Positions 36,554 to 45,838 of a stretch of DNA of 64,000 bases are shown in pieces. Origin of the DNA: Roseovarius faecimaris (GTDB taxonomy: Bacteria; Pseudomonadota; Alphaproteobacteria; Rhodobacterales; Rhodobacteraceae); NCBI RefSeq assembly GCF_009762325.1, contig NZ_CP034348.1:936501-1000500 (forward strand), read 5' to 3'. The notes under the pieces were generated by a model. That model saw only the letters and a program-made list of their open reading frames with translations, was not told the origin of the DNA and ran no database searches. The stretch's first letter is position 1; each line of letters starts with the position of its first letter. Position numbers and translations under genes: made by a program.

Positions 36554-36892
36554 ATGATTACGCGTCGTGCTGTTACTCTCGGCCTCGCGGCCATGGCAGT
36601 CCCGGGCGTCGCCCAGGCACAACAGGTTCGCCGCCGCGCGATGGAAGAAATTTTCGAAGCGCTGAGCTATGAGCGCCGGACGCGCATCCAACAGGTCCTG
36701 TCCGCCGCTGGCATCTACAAGCTCGGCATTGACGGCCTGTATGGCCCCGGCACCGAGGCCGGGCTGATCAAGGGCGCGCGCTATCTCAACCGGCGGTCCA
36801 ACAATGCCGCAGGCATCGACCTGAGCACCCGTGACGGCATCATCGACTATTATCGCGGTATCCTGACCGGACGCTACGCAGCCTATTACTGA
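36554..36892 (+). CDS. Small exported protein, peptidoglycan-binding-like
   Basis: A 112-residue exported protein. [20 protein letters not shown] is an N-terminal signal with a twin arginine and may be a Tat signal, cleaved near AQA. The mature part has a 40-residue stretch (SAAGIYKLGIDGLYGPGTEA, then GLIKGARYLN) matching the helix-turn core of PGB_1 domains. AAGGAG precedes the ATG. It probably binds cell wall, like the lipoprotein at 33150. No enzyme domain is visible. Confidence 0.75.
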   Translation: MITRRAVTLGLAAMAVPGVAQAQQVRRRAMEEIFEALSYERRTRIQQVLSAAGIYKLGIDGLYGPGTEAGLIKGARYLNRRSNNAAGIDLSTRDGIIDYYRGILTGRYAAYY

Positions 36893-36946
36893 CACTGGCC
36901 GGGACATGGGGCGATCTCTTGACCTATCTCTTGCATTCATTGCCCC

Positions 36947-38440
36947 ATGTCTGACCTGATCGACGACCCGGCCCCCGGCGAAAACGCGCCCGAATTCTCC
37001 ATTTCCGAGCTCTCGGGCGTGATCAAGCGGATGATCGAGGGAGAGTTCTCCCATGTCCGCGTCAAGGGGGAGGTCGGGCGCGTCTCGCGCCCGCGATCTG
37101 GGCATCTCTATCTCGATCTCAAGGATGACCGCGCGGTTCTGGCCGGCGTGATCTGGAAAGGCGTGGCCTCGCGCCTTTCGGTACAGCCCGAGGAAGGGAT
37201 GGAGGTGGTCGCGACCGGGCGGCTCACCACCTTCCCGGGCCAGTCGCGCTATCAGATCGTCATCGAAGATATCAAACCGGCCGGTATGGGCGCCCTTATG
37301 GCGATGCTGGAGGCCCGCAAAAAGGCGCTGGCCGCCGAGGGCCTTTTTGCCCCGGAACGCAAGAAGTCCATCCCCTATCTGCCTGAAGTCATTGGGGTTG
37401 TGACCTCACCATCCGGGGCCGTGATCCGCGATATCCTGCACCGTCTGCGCGACCGCTTTCCGCGCAAGGTGCTGATCTGGCCCGTGGCCGTGCAGGGCGA
37501 GAAATGCGCCCCCGAAGTGGCCCGCGCCATTGCCGGGTTCAACGCTTTGACACCAGGCGGCGCGCTGCCCCGGCCGGATCTGCTGATCGTGGCGCGCGGC
37601 GGCGGCTCGGTCGAGGATCTCTGGGGTTTCAACGAAGAGGCGGTCGTGCGTGCCGCCGCTGCCTCCGACATCCCGCTGATCTCGGCGGTGGGGCACGAGA
37701 CGGACACCACGCTGATCGACTTTGCCGCCGACAAACGCGCGCCGACGCCCACCGCCGCCGCTGAACTGGCGGTGCCGGTGCGGCTCGATCTTCTGGGCTG
37801 GCTCGACGGGCAGGAGGCCCGGCTGACCCAGGCGCTCACCTCCGGCATCGCCACCCGCGGCCAGCGCCTGCGCGATCTCTCCCGCGCGCTGCCCCGCGTG
37901 GAGACGCTGACCGAAGGCCCCGCTCAGCGGCTCGATGCGGTGGCCACCCGTCTGCCCGCTGCTCTGATCCGGTCGGTGCAAACCCGCAAGGTGGCCCTGT
38001 CCGAAGCGTCCGGCGCGCTGCGCCCCAGCCTGTTGCGTCGGGGGCTGAACAGTGACCGGCAAAAGCTAGCCAGCCTTTCTGCCCGGCTCAACCTGCGCCC
38101 GCTGCAAAGCGAGATGGCCGGCCAGCGGCAAGAACTCGACAGGCATTCGCGGCGTCTGGCCGAGCTTGGCAGCCGCCAGATCAAGGCGCTCAAGGATCAG
38201 GTCGCAGGTCTTGATCGTGTTTTGCAAACAGTGGGTTACGAGGCGACGTTGAGGCGCGGATTTGCCGTGGTTCGCGCGGGCGACACGGTGATCTCCAGCC
38301 AAAAAGCAGCCGCCGGTGAGGCGCATCTTGAAATTCAGTTTGCTGATGGGCGCCTGGCGGTCAGCCCGGCCGAGAAAGCGGCAAAGCCTGCAAAGCCAAA
38401 GCCCAGAGCAGCCCCGCCGGAACAGGGCGACCTGTTCTAG
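36947..38440 (+). CDS. xseA: Exodeoxyribonuclease VII large subunit
   Basis: Catalytic large subunit of the nuclease that degrades single-stranded DNA into oligonucleotides together with XseB. The 497-residue chain has an N-terminal OB fold (EFSISELSGVIKRMIEGEFS, then VRVKGEVGRV), a catalytic domain with IGVVTSPSGAVIRDILHRLR and GGGSVEDLWGFNEE, and a long coiled-coil segment. A Lys/Pro-rich tail follows. xseB is not adjacent. Its stop overlaps that of the convergent gene at 38437 by three to four bases. Confidence 0.95.
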   Translation: MSDLIDDPAPGENAPEFSISELSGVIKRMIEGEFSHVRVKGEVGRVSRPRSGHLYLDLKDDRAVLAGVIWKGVASRLSVQPEEGMEVVATGRLTTFPGQSRYQIVIEDIKPAGMGALMAMLEARKKALAAEGLFAPERKKSIPYLPEVIGVVTSPSGAVIRDILHRLRDRFPRKVLIWPVAVQGEKCAPEVARAIAGFNALTPGGALPRPDLLIVARGGGSVEDLWGFNEEAVVRAAAASDIPLISAVGHETDTTLIDFAADKRAPTPTAAAELAVPVRLDLLGWLDGQEARLTQALTSGIATRGQRLRDLSRALPRVETLTEGPAQRLDAVATRLPAALIRSVQTRKVALSEASGALRPSLLRRGLNSDRQKLASLSARLNLRPLQSEMAGQRQELDRHSRRLAELGSRQIKALKDQVAGLDRVLQTVGYEATLRRGFAVVRAGDTVISSQKAAAGEAHLEIQFADGRLAVSPAEKAAKPAKPKPRAAPPEQGDLF

Positions 38441-38832
38441 ACCCCCACATCCGGCCCCAGGCAGGACAGCGGCTCATGGCTGCGCTCAACTTCGTACAAT
38501 TCCAGCTCCCCCGGGTCGTCCTGAAACTTCGCGATCAACCCGCCACCGGGCGACTCACGGAAGCTCCAGCATTGCACGTCCTGCAGCTGTTCATACTCGA
38601 AACAGATCATCCCGCTATGCTCGTACCAATACCCCTCCTGGCACCGGCCATCGAGAAAAGTCCATATAACCCGGCGATTTGAGAGGTATTCTTCAGCCCC
38701 ATAGGCCTGCCCGTTCGTGCCGTAATAGAAGGTTTTGCCACGGGTGAAAGCGTCAAATTCCTCCGCCGACATCGTCTCGGCGATGGCGGGCACGGCAAGC
38801 CAGAGGCACAAACAGGCGATCAGGTGTTTCAT
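38437..38832 (-). CDS. Small exported protein of unknown function
   Basis: A 131-residue protein with a clear signal peptide (MKHLIACLCLWLAVPAIAET). The mature part has eight to nine aromatic residues in patterns such as YYGTNGQAYGAEEY and RRVIWTFLDGRCQEGYWYEH, plus Cys residues (RCQEGYW, MICFEYE, DVQCWSF and LSCLG) that could form disulfides. I do not recognise the family. The ATG 38832 is chosen for the signal; a longer frame start would not give one. The AlkB-type gene lies upstream on the same strand, 37 bases away. Confidence 0.75.
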   Translation of the reverse strand: MKHLIACLCLWLAVPAIAETMSAEEFDAFTRGKTFYYGTNGQAYGAEEYLSNRRVIWTFLDGRCQEGYWYEHSGMICFEYEQLQDVQCWSFRESPGGGLIAKFQDDPGELELYEVERSHEPLSCLGPDVGV

Positions 38833-38869
38833 GAACACAAGTTTCGCAAATCCCATGTCGCAGCGCCAG

Positions 38870-39913
38870 TCACCATTCCGCCGCAGGCGAGGCCCCGCGC
38901 GCCGCCCATCTGGCACAATGCGGGTCCATGACGCGGCGCCACAGCGGCGGGAAAAGCGCCAGCGCCGCCATCGCAGGTAGTGAGTATGGCAGATAGGGCA
39001 TATCCTCGGGCCGCAATTGCAGCGCCGGATAGGGCCGGGCCGGTGTGACGTGATGGTCCGAATGCCGCGGCGCGTTCAGTGTCATCGCCGCCGAGGCCCA
39101 ATGCGGCGCGTTCCACGAATGCTGCGGGCCCACGGGTTCCAGCCTTCCATCCGCCTGCGTCGCGCGGCGAAGCCCGTAATGCTGCACGTAATCCGACAGC
39201 AGGATCTGAACCTGCGTGTAAAATCCGATGAACAGCAGCGCCACAAGCGCGGGCAGACCGCCCAGCCACGCCGCGCCGACCAGTATCGCCACCGCCCCGC
39301 CGCAATAAAGCAGATACGGGTGACGCAGAGCCCCGCCGCGCCCCGCGCGCAGCCGATTCTCCGCCGCCAGCCCCGCGCGGAAACTGCCTCTCCAGGCCCT
39401 TCGGGCAAAGCGGTAGAACCCCTCGCCCCAGCGCGCCGAGTTCGGGTCCGCGTTCGAGCCGACATGCACATGATGCACCCTGAGATGCGCGCTGGCATGG
39501 TGCCCGAACAGAACCGACGTATAGATCAGCCGCCCCAAAAGCCGCATATCCCGCGCAGGCCGATGGATCAGCTCATGCGCCACCGGGTGCGAAATCTGCC
39601 CGAAGATCAGCGCGCAAGTGATCGCCACCAAAAGCTTTTCCGGCAGGCTCAGGCCCGATGCGCCGGTCATTGCCCACAAGCTTGTCGCGAAGGCCAGGAA
39701 GTGCAGCCCCCCCAGCACCCGCAACAACCCGTCCGAGCCGGGAAACTCCGCCTCCGGGTCTGCGTTGCTTGCGGCGACAGGGCTCAGCCGGTCCATCAGG
39801 TAGACCAGCAGCGTGACATAGCCAAAGGCCAGCCCGCTCCAGGCTCCGCCCCACAGCGCCGCCGCGATCAACAGGGCGAAAGGCAGCAGGGTGGCGGTGG
39901 CAAACAGGGGCAT
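38870..39913 (-). CDS. Alkane 1-monooxygenase-like membrane hydroxylase (AlkB family)
   Basis: A 347-residue integral-membrane diiron hydroxylase. All three histidine boxes are present: HPVAHELIH, HLRVHHVHVG and LNAPRHSDHH, plus the AlkB hallmark NYxEHYGL as DYVQHYGLRR. About six hydrophobic helices are visible. Alkane hydroxylases need rubredoxin and a reductase; none lies nearby, so the donor must be encoded elsewhere. Substrate may be a medium-chain alkane or another acyl chain. A small exported protein gene follows on the same strand. Confidence 0.85.
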   Translation of the reverse strand: MPLFATATLLPFALLIAAALWGGAWSGLAFGYVTLLVYLMDRLSPVAASNADPEAEFPGSDGLLRVLGGLHFLAFATSLWAMTGASGLSLPEKLLVAITCALIFGQISHPVAHELIHRPARDMRLLGRLIYTSVLFGHHASAHLRVHHVHVGSNADPNSARWGEGFYRFARRAWRGSFRAGLAAENRLRAGRGGALRHPYLLYCGGAVAILVGAAWLGGLPALVALLFIGFYTQVQILLSDYVQHYGLRRATQADGRLEPVGPQHSWNAPHWASAAMTLNAPRHSDHHVTPARPYPALQLRPEDMPYLPYSLPAMAALALFPPLWRRVMDPHCARWAARGASPAAEW

Positions 39914-40064
39914 GAGGCGGCGGTCTCGCTAGGGGCTCAGGCGCAGAATTAGAGGAATTTCCGGCCGTCGCCAACGCTTCCGGGAGGGCGGATGTCGTTT
40001 TTGACCTCGCGCGCGCGCCCGCATGGCGATACATCTTTGCGAAACCTCAATCAGGGAAGTGACC

Positions 40065-41750
40065 ATGGCACTGGATGAGCGCAAGGGCGTATGGAAATCG
40101 GGCAAGGGCAAGGGGCGGCGCACCCCCAAGGGCCGTCAGCTGGAAGATCAGGCCTGGGCCGAGGTTCGGGCGCTTCTGGGCGAGCAGCCTCGCAACCGTG
40201 ATCTGCTGATCGAATTCCTGCATCTCATCCAGGATGAATATGGCCACCTCTCCGCCGCGCATCTGCGCGCCCTGGCCGAAGAAATGCGCCTGAGCATGGC
40301 CGAAATCTATGAGGTCGCCACCTTCTACGCTCATTTCGACGTGGTGAAAGAGGGCGAGACACCGCCGCCCGCGCTGACCATCCGGGTCTGCGACAGCCTC
40401 GCCTGCGAACTGGCCGGCGCGCAACAGCTCAAGGCCGCGCTGGAGGACGGGCTGGACCCTTCGGAGGTACGCGTTCTGCGCGCGCCCTGCATGGGCCGCT
40501 GCGACACCGCCCCGGTGCTGGAACTGGGTCACAACCACATTGATCACGCCACGCCGGAAAAGGTGCAGGCTGCGATCGCCGCAGGCGACACACACGCACA
40601 TATCCCGGAATATCAAGGCTTTGACGCCTATTCTTCATCTGGTGGCTATGCCAAGCTGCAAGAACTCCGCGAAAGCGGTGTTTTCGAGCAGGTGCAGGAA
40701 ACGCTTCTCGAATCCGGTCTGCGTGGCCTGGGCGGCGCGGGCTTCCCCTCGGGCCGCAAATGGGGCTTCGTGCGGGCTGCCGAAGGGCCGCGCTATCTGG
40801 CCGTGAACGGCGACGAGGGCGAGCCCGGAACCTTCAAGGATCGCTTTTACCTTGAGCGCGAACCTCATGTTTTCCTTGAAGGAATGCTGATTGCCGCCTG
40901 GGCGGTTGAAGCTGAAAAATGCTTTATCTACATGCGCGACGAATATCCCGCTGTGCTGCATATCCTCGCCGATGAGATCGCGGCGCTGGAAGCGGCAGGG
41001 ATCGTCGAGCCGGGCTATATCGACCTGCGGCGCGGGGCCGGTGCCTATATCTGCGGCGAAGAAAGCGCAATGATCGAATCGATCGAAGGCAAGCGCGGTC
41101 TGCCCCGCCACCGCCCGCCTTTCGTGGCCAATGTCGGCATTTTCGGCCGTCCCACGCTGGTGAACAACGTCGAAACGCTCTACTGGGTCACCCGCATTCT
41201 GCGCGAAGGCGGCGAGATCCTGTCCGGCGTCGAAAAGAACGGCCGCAAGGGTCTGCGCTCTTTCTCCGTCTCGGGCCGGGTGAAAAATCCGGGCGTGCAT
41301 CTCTTGCCTGCCGGGTCGTCCATGCAGGACATCATCGACGCCTGCGGCGGGATGCTGGATGGCCACAGCTTCAAAGCCTATCAGCCGGGCGGACCTTCCG
41401 CCGGTCTGCTCCCGGCCTCCATGGCCGACATCCCGATGGATTTCGACGTGCTGCAACAGCACGGCACCTTCATCGGCTCAGCCGCCATCGTCGTTCTGTC
41501 GGATCACGACAGCGCCCGCGATGCCGCGCTCAACATGCTGCGGTTCTTTGAGGATGAAAGCTGTGGCCAGTGCACGCCATGCCGGGTGGGATGCGAAAAG
41601 GCGGTCAAGCTTATGCAGGCCGACAAATGGGACCAGCCGCTTCTGGAAGAGCTCTGCATCGCGATGGCCGATGCCTCGATCTGCGGTCTAGGCCAGGCGG
41701 CCCCCAACCCGATCCGCCTGACGATGAAGCATTTCCCGGATGAGGTTTGA
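40065..41750 (+). CDS. Fused NuoE-NuoF-like NAD-linked dehydrogenase subunit (formate dehydrogenase FdsGB type)
   Basis: A 561-residue fusion. Residues 30-155 are like NuoE/FdsG with the [2Fe-2S] ligands Cys109, Cys114, Cys142 and Cys146 (RVCDSLACELAG and APCMGRCDTAP). Residues 195-560 are like NuoF/FdsB, with the FMN/NAD region LRGLGGAGFPSGRKWGF and the [4Fe-4S] motif SCGQCTPCRVGC. Such fusions serve as the NAD-reducing module of NAD-dependent formate dehydrogenases. The catalytic alpha subunit is not in this window, neither upstream nor downstream. The start ATG has GGGAAG six bases before it. Confidence 0.88.
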   Translation: MALDERKGVWKSGKGKGRRTPKGRQLEDQAWAEVRALLGEQPRNRDLLIEFLHLIQDEYGHLSAAHLRALAEEMRLSMAEIYEVATFYAHFDVVKEGETPPPALTIRVCDSLACELAGAQQLKAALEDGLDPSEVRVLRAPCMGRCDTAPVLELGHNHIDHATPEKVQAAIAAGDTHAHIPEYQGFDAYSSSGGYAKLQELRESGVFEQVQETLLESGLRGLGGAGFPSGRKWGFVRAAEGPRYLAVNGDEGEPGTFKDRFYLEREPHVFLEGMLIAAWAVEAEKCFIYMRDEYPAVLHILADEIAALEAAGIVEPGYIDLRRGAGAYICGEESAMIESIEGKRGLPRHRPPFVANVGIFGRPTLVNNVETLYWVTRILREGGEILSGVEKNGRKGLRSFSVSGRVKNPGVHLLPAGSSMQDIIDACGGMLDGHSFKAYQPGGPSAGLLPASMADIPMDFDVLQQHGTFIGSAAIVVLSDHDSARDAALNMLRFFEDESCGQCTPCRVGCEKAVKLMQADKWDQPLLEELCIAMADASICGLGQAAPNPIRLTMKHFPDEV

Positions 41751-41761
41751 CGCCTAAGCGC

Positions 41762-42001
41762 TTACCTCGCCTTGAAAATCCGCTGCCAAAGCCGTCCGCC
41801 ATAGCGCGGCATGAGCACCATATACGCGATCACCAGCGCGAAAAGCACGATCGCAGGCGCGCCGTTCAGTTCAAAACCGCCTTCGGTCGTGTCGCCGGTG
41901 ACCAGCGCGATCAGATAGCCGAAGACGAAGAAGCTGCTGAACAGGTCGAGGATAAAGGCGGGGATCACGCGCCAGAGCGAGGGTTTGGGCGGTTCGGTCA
42001 T
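41762..42001 (-). CDS. Small RDD-like membrane protein
   Basis: A 79-residue protein with two membrane segments (about 12-32 and 46-63). The opening RVIPAFILDLFSSFFVFGYL and the end GGRLWQRIFK resemble the Arg-Asp pair and G-rich end of RDD-domain proteins, although the family assignment is weak. The start is at ATG 42001, preceded by AGGATTT. Function unknown; it is convergent with the dehydrogenase fusion gene. Confidence 0.65.
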   Translation of the reverse strand: MTEPPKPSLWRVIPAFILDLFSSFFVFGYLIALVTGDTTEGGFELNGAPAIVLFALVIAYMVLMPRYGGRLWQRIFKAR

Positions 42002-42116
42002 GTCAAAATCCTGTACCGGTCAATGCCGCCAATCTATGCCGCACCTGCCGCCGCGTTAAGCTTTTTCCACGGCGCGCAGCGCTCTATCATGCGTCAGTCT
42101 TCGGGAGGACGCCACT

Positions 42117-42764
42117 TTGACCCTCATCCTTCTCGCCGCCCTGGCGGCGCTGATCTATCTGCTGGCTTTCTGCCACCGCCCGGCCAGTTGGCCGAAAACG
42201 GGGGTCAAGACCGTCTCCGTCGCCGCTTTGGCTCTGGTGGCGCTCATCGGCGGCGCGCCCTGGCTGCTTTGGCTGGCGCTGGCCCTTTGTGCGGTGGGCG
42301 ATTACCTGCTTTCACGCGACAGTGAGGCGACATTCCTGGTCGGCGTCGGGGCGTTTGCCGCCGGGCACCTTGCCTATATCGCGCTGTTTCTCACCACCCT
42401 GGGCGCTGACGTCAGCCATATGAGCTCCGGCGTCTATCTTGTCGCAATCGCAGCGCTTTTTCTCTATGGGGCAGGTATGATGACCCTGCTTTACCGAAAA
42501 GCAGGCGCGTTGCGGTTCGCGGTCATGGGCTATGTCCCGATCATCCTTGGCATGGGCCTCGCGGCAATGGCGGTGCCGATACTTGGCCCGCTCGCCTGGG
42601 TGCTGCCCGCGGCCTGTCTCTTCATGCTCTCCGACAGCGTGCTGGCCGCCGAGCTTTTCCTTTTGCCCGACGGGCACCGGCTCAGACGCGTGACGCCCTT
42701 CGTGGTCTGGAGCACCTACTGGCTGGCGCAGCTTGGCTTCACCCTCGCCTATACGCCGCTCTAG
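42117..42764 (+). CDS. YhhN family lysoplasmalogenase-like membrane protein
   Basis: A 215-residue protein with seven to eight hydrophobic helices. Signature segments of the YhhN family are visible, such as [39 protein letters not shown] and the end [13 protein letters not shown]. Some members hydrolyse lysoplasmalogens; the bacterial role is less clear. Translation begins at TTG 42117, after GGGAGG at nine bases. It lies upstream of ftsY on the same strand. Confidence 0.85.
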   Translation: MTLILLAALAALIYLLAFCHRPASWPKTGVKTVSVAALALVALIGGAPWLLWLALALCAVGDYLLSRDSEATFLVGVGAFAAGHLAYIALFLTTLGADVSHMSSGVYLVAIAALFLYGAGMMTLLYRKAGALRFAVMGYVPIILGMGLAAMAVPILGPLAWVLPAACLFMLSDSVLAAELFLLPDGHRLRRVTPFVVWSTYWLAQLGFTLAYTPL

Positions 42765-42870
42765 CCTCGGTTTTCGCCCGAAGGCCGGTTCGCGGCGGGG
42801 CGATCATATCGTTGCCACTTTTCATCGCCGCCGGGGAGGGTTAACTGAAAGTAATCAGGAAAGGCCCGCG

Positions 42871-44340
42871 ATGTCGTTTTTCAAGAAACTCAAGAACAAG
42901 CTGTTCAAATCCTCGTCGAAGATCGAGGAGGGGCTTGATGCGATTGTCGAGGATGGCGGCGAGGAAGAGATCGTCGAGGCAGGTGTGCAGCCTGATCCCG
43001 CGCCGGAACCGGAACCCGCGCCCGAGCCAGCGCCAGAGCCGGAACCCGCCCCTGCGCCAGAGCCAGCGCCAGAGCCGGAACCCGCCCCTGCGCCGGAGCC
43101 GGAACCTGAGCCCCATCCTGCACCGGAACCCGTGCCTGCACCCGAACCGGAACCCGTGCCTGCGCCCGAACCGGAACCCGTGCCTGCGCCCGAACCGGAG
43201 CCTGAACCCGAACCCGAACCGATCCCGTTCCCTCCGAAACCGCAGCCCGAGCCGGAGCCGGCCCCCGAGCCGGTCGAACTGCCCGACCCGCAGCCCGCGC
43301 CGCCCGAAATCCCGGTCTCGCCCAGCGAAATGCCCATACCCGCCCCGGTGGAAATGCCCGACGCCACGCCGCTGGAGCGCCCGGTCCTGCCGCCGGAGCC
43401 GACCACGGTCCCCACGCCCGTGGAGATCCCCGCGACCGAGGACAGGGCCGAAAAGCCCGGTTTCCTCGGGCGGCTCTTCAAACGGGGCGAGGCCCGCACC
43501 GTCACCCGCCGCGTGCTGGATGACGACATGGTCGAACAGCTCGAAGAGCTGCTGATCACCGCCGATATGGGTGTCGATACCGCCCTGCGCGTCACCGCCA
43601 ACATGGCCGAGGGCCGCATGGGCAAGAAGCTCTCCACCCAGGAGATCAAAGAGCTGATGGCGTCCGAGATCGCCCGCATCATGGAGCCCGTTGCCCGCCC
43701 GATGCCGCTCTATCCGAAAAAGCCGCAGGTGGTGCTTGTCGTGGGTGTAAACGGCTCAGGCAAGACCACGACCATCGGCAAGCTCGCCAGCCAGTTCAAG
43801 GCGGCGGGCAAGCAGGTGGTGATCGCCGCAGGCGACACGTTCCGCGCCGCCGCCGTGGAACAGCTTCAGGTCTGGGGCGACCGCGCGGGCGTGCCCGTGC
43901 TCACCGCACCCGAAGGCTCGGACCCGGCCAGCCTTGCCTTTGACGCGATGGATCAGGCCGAACGCGATGGCGCGGACCTTTTGATGATCGACACGGCCGG
44001 GCGTCTGCAAAACCGTCAGGACCTGATGGAAGAACTGGCCAAGATCGTCCGCGTGATCCGCAAGAAGGACGAAAGCGCACCGCACAACACGCTTCTGGTG
44101 CTCGATGCCACTACCGGGCAGAACGCGCTCAGCCAGGTCGAGACGTTTCAAAAGCTTGCTGACGTGTCGGGCCTCGTGATGACCAAGCTCGACGGCACCG
44201 CCAAGGGCGGCGTGCTGGTGGCGCTGGCCGACAAGTTCGGTCTGCCCATCCATGCCATCGGCGTGGGCGAGCAGATCGACGATCTGGCCCCCTTCGACCC
44301 CGAGGAATTCGCCGCCGCCCTGACCGGGCTCGAGACGTGA
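42871..44340 (+). CDS. ftsY: Signal recognition particle receptor FtsY with long Pro-Glu linker
   Basis: The SRP receptor GTPase that delivers ribosomes to the translocon, 489 residues. The C-terminal NG domain is intact: G1 [30 protein letters not shown] and [10 protein letters not shown]. Before it lies an N-terminal segment ([20 protein letters not shown]) that can contact the membrane, then about 150 residues of Pro/Glu/Ala repeats. The repeated units are [15 protein letters not shown] and [11 protein letters not shown] 42871 has AGGAAAGG at seven bases. The next gene starts within its stop (GTGA overlap). Confidence 0.95.
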   Translation: MSFFKKLKNKLFKSSSKIEEGLDAIVEDGGEEEIVEAGVQPDPAPEPEPAPEPAPEPEPAPAPEPAPEPEPAPAPEPEPEPHPAPEPVPAPEPEPVPAPEPEPVPAPEPEPEPEPEPIPFPPKPQPEPEPAPEPVELPDPQPAPPEIPVSPSEMPIPAPVEMPDATPLERPVLPPEPTTVPTPVEIPATEDRAEKPGFLGRLFKRGEARTVTRRVLDDDMVEQLEELLITADMGVDTALRVTANMAEGRMGKKLSTQEIKELMASEIARIMEPVARPMPLYPKKPQVVLVVGVNGSGKTTTIGKLASQFKAAGKQVVIAAGDTFRAAAVEQLQVWGDRAGVPVLTAPEGSDPASLAFDAMDQAERDGADLLMIDTAGRLQNRQDLMEELAKIVRVIRKKDESAPHNTLLVLDATTGQNALSQVETFQKLADVSGLVMTKLDGTAKGGVLVALADKFGLPIHAIGVGEQIDDLAPFDPEEFAAALTGLET

Positions 44341-45206
44341 TCCGCGCCACTCTGCTGACCTGCCTGCTGGCGCTGCCCGCGCAGGTGCAGGCGCAGGCGA
44401 TGACCCAAGAGCTCTGCCGCCTGGGCTGGGAGGCGCTCAACACCCTGATCGACGAAGACAAAGACATGATCGCCGCCGTGCCGGATGTCACGCCCGACGG
44501 TCTGTGCCGGATCGACACGTCCAACGCGCCGCTTCAGCAGAACGATTTCGAAAGCGTCGAATGGCAGGCCACGGGTGTCGCAGAGGCGGTGGCCGAACAG
44601 GGCATGCCGCTCAGCCTCACGGCCAGCTTCACCGGGATCGACCCGGTCTATGGGCTGAAACTGCCCCTGGATGAAGCATATGACGGCCCGCTGGGCACCA
44701 TGCAGCTCGCCTTTTCGCGCGATGCCGTGACGCGCGATGCGGCTCTGCAGGACTGGACCACCGATTTCGGGCCGCTGGGCAGGATCAGTTTTCGCGCTCG
44801 GGGCGGCGGGATCGACCTTGGTTCGCTCAAGGCGATGCAGTTCACCTCAGGCGGGTTGCGGATTTATGAGCTTGCGATGGACCTGAGCACCACCGCGCCG
44901 CTCAGCAAGGCGCTTCTCGCCGATCTGCCGCAGGACACGGCCCTTGCGCTTGTCGATGGCCTGTCCGAAGGCGCGCTCAACCCCGAAAGCCGCGATGCGC
45001 TGCGCCTCTTCCTTCGGGCCGGGCCAGAGGCCGTGGGCCGCCTGACGCTCTCGGCGCACTCCGAGGCGGGCGTGGGGTTTCTGCAGATGGTGGGTGCCCT
45101 GCGGCCGATGGAAGAGGCGGGCCCGACCGCACCAGCCCTGAGCGAAGGGCTCGGTATCCTGCTGGACGGCGTCTCGCTTCGCGCCACCTGGACGCCTGAG
45201 ACCTGA
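44337..45206 (+). CDS. Exported protein of unknown function, coupled to ftsY
   Basis: A 289-residue exported protein. GTG 44337 overlaps the ftsY stop by four bases; the start gives a signal peptide ([20 protein letters not shown]). The mature part is acidic and beta-rich, with segments such as [20 protein letters not shown] and [20 protein letters not shown]. It has two Cys in the first 60 residues. I do not recognise a domain. Its position suggests a membrane-associated or periplasmic role, but this is context only. Confidence 0.8.
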   Translation: MIRATLLTCLLALPAQVQAQAMTQELCRLGWEALNTLIDEDKDMIAAVPDVTPDGLCRIDTSNAPLQQNDFESVEWQATGVAEAVAEQGMPLSLTASFTGIDPVYGLKLPLDEAYDGPLGTMQLAFSRDAVTRDAALQDWTTDFGPLGRISFRARGGGIDLGSLKAMQFTSGGLRIYELAMDLSTTAPLSKALLADLPQDTALALVDGLSEGALNPESRDALRLFLRAGPEAVGRLTLSAHSEAGVGFLQMVGALRPMEEAGPTAPALSEGLGILLDGVSLRATWTPET

Positions 45207-45330
45207 TCAGAGGCTGACATCGCGCCCCCGCTGTCGCTTTTGGCCGCTTCACCTTGGCTACGGCCTGCGCTAGCCTGTTTCACGGGCCTCGCCCTGCTTG
45301 TCCGCAGGCCCCTTTGCAAAAGGTCTTGTC

Positions 45331-45804
45331 ATGTCAAAACCGCGCTCCTCCGGCACGACGCTGACCACGGTCGCGGTGGCGGGGTTTGTCATCGTGACCG
45401 CCCTGCTTCTGATGCCGGGCTATTTTGAGAGATGGTCGGCCAAGCCCCCGGAAGACGCCGTGTTCTACGCCTCGCAGGCGGTCGAGCGCCGCACACGCGT
45501 CTTTCACGCCGATGGCACTTTCGGGCGTATCCCGGCAGGGGTCGGGTTCGGGCGGGTGCTGTCCTTCGAGTGCGGCACGTCACGCGAAGCCCGGCGGGAA
45601 TTTGGCTGGCGCGGCGCGCGCGAGGTCCTCTTTGACTGCCCGATCCAATTCGAGGACATGGGCGGTCAAACTTACGCCTGGGTGTTCCGCCTGATCCCCG
45701 ATACGGACCCGGCCGCCGACCCGTCGCCCGAAGGCTACCGGCCGATGCATATCGACGCCGAAGAAGCCCGCGATATCCTAACGGCGCGGGGCCTGATGCC
45801 GTGA
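45331..45804 (+). CDS. Membrane-anchored protein of unknown function
   Basis: A 157-residue protein with one N-terminal membrane helix (VAVAGFVIVTALLLMPGYF at about 14-32) and a soluble domain outside. The domain has two Cys (LSFECGTSREA and VLFDCPIQFEDM) that could form a disulfide. ATG 45331 has AAAGG. It lies between the ftsY-linked gene and an EamA transporter gene on the same strand, with a 124-base gap before it. No family recognised. Confidence 0.7.
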   Translation: MSKPRSSGTTLTTVAVAGFVIVTALLLMPGYFERWSAKPPEDAVFYASQAVERRTRVFHADGTFGRIPAGVGFGRVLSFECGTSREARREFGWRGAREVLFDCPIQFEDMGGQTYAWVFRLIPDTDPAADPSPEGYRPMHIDAEEARDILTARGLMP

Positions 45805-45838
45805 TGCTGTTCCGCATCCTGTCGGGAGAGGCTCCGGC

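Noticed and set aside
43000..43300. Short tandem DNA repeats that look like a repeat array
   Set aside because: They are in-frame Pro-Glu codons within ftsY; there are no unique spacers, so this is not a CRISPR array.
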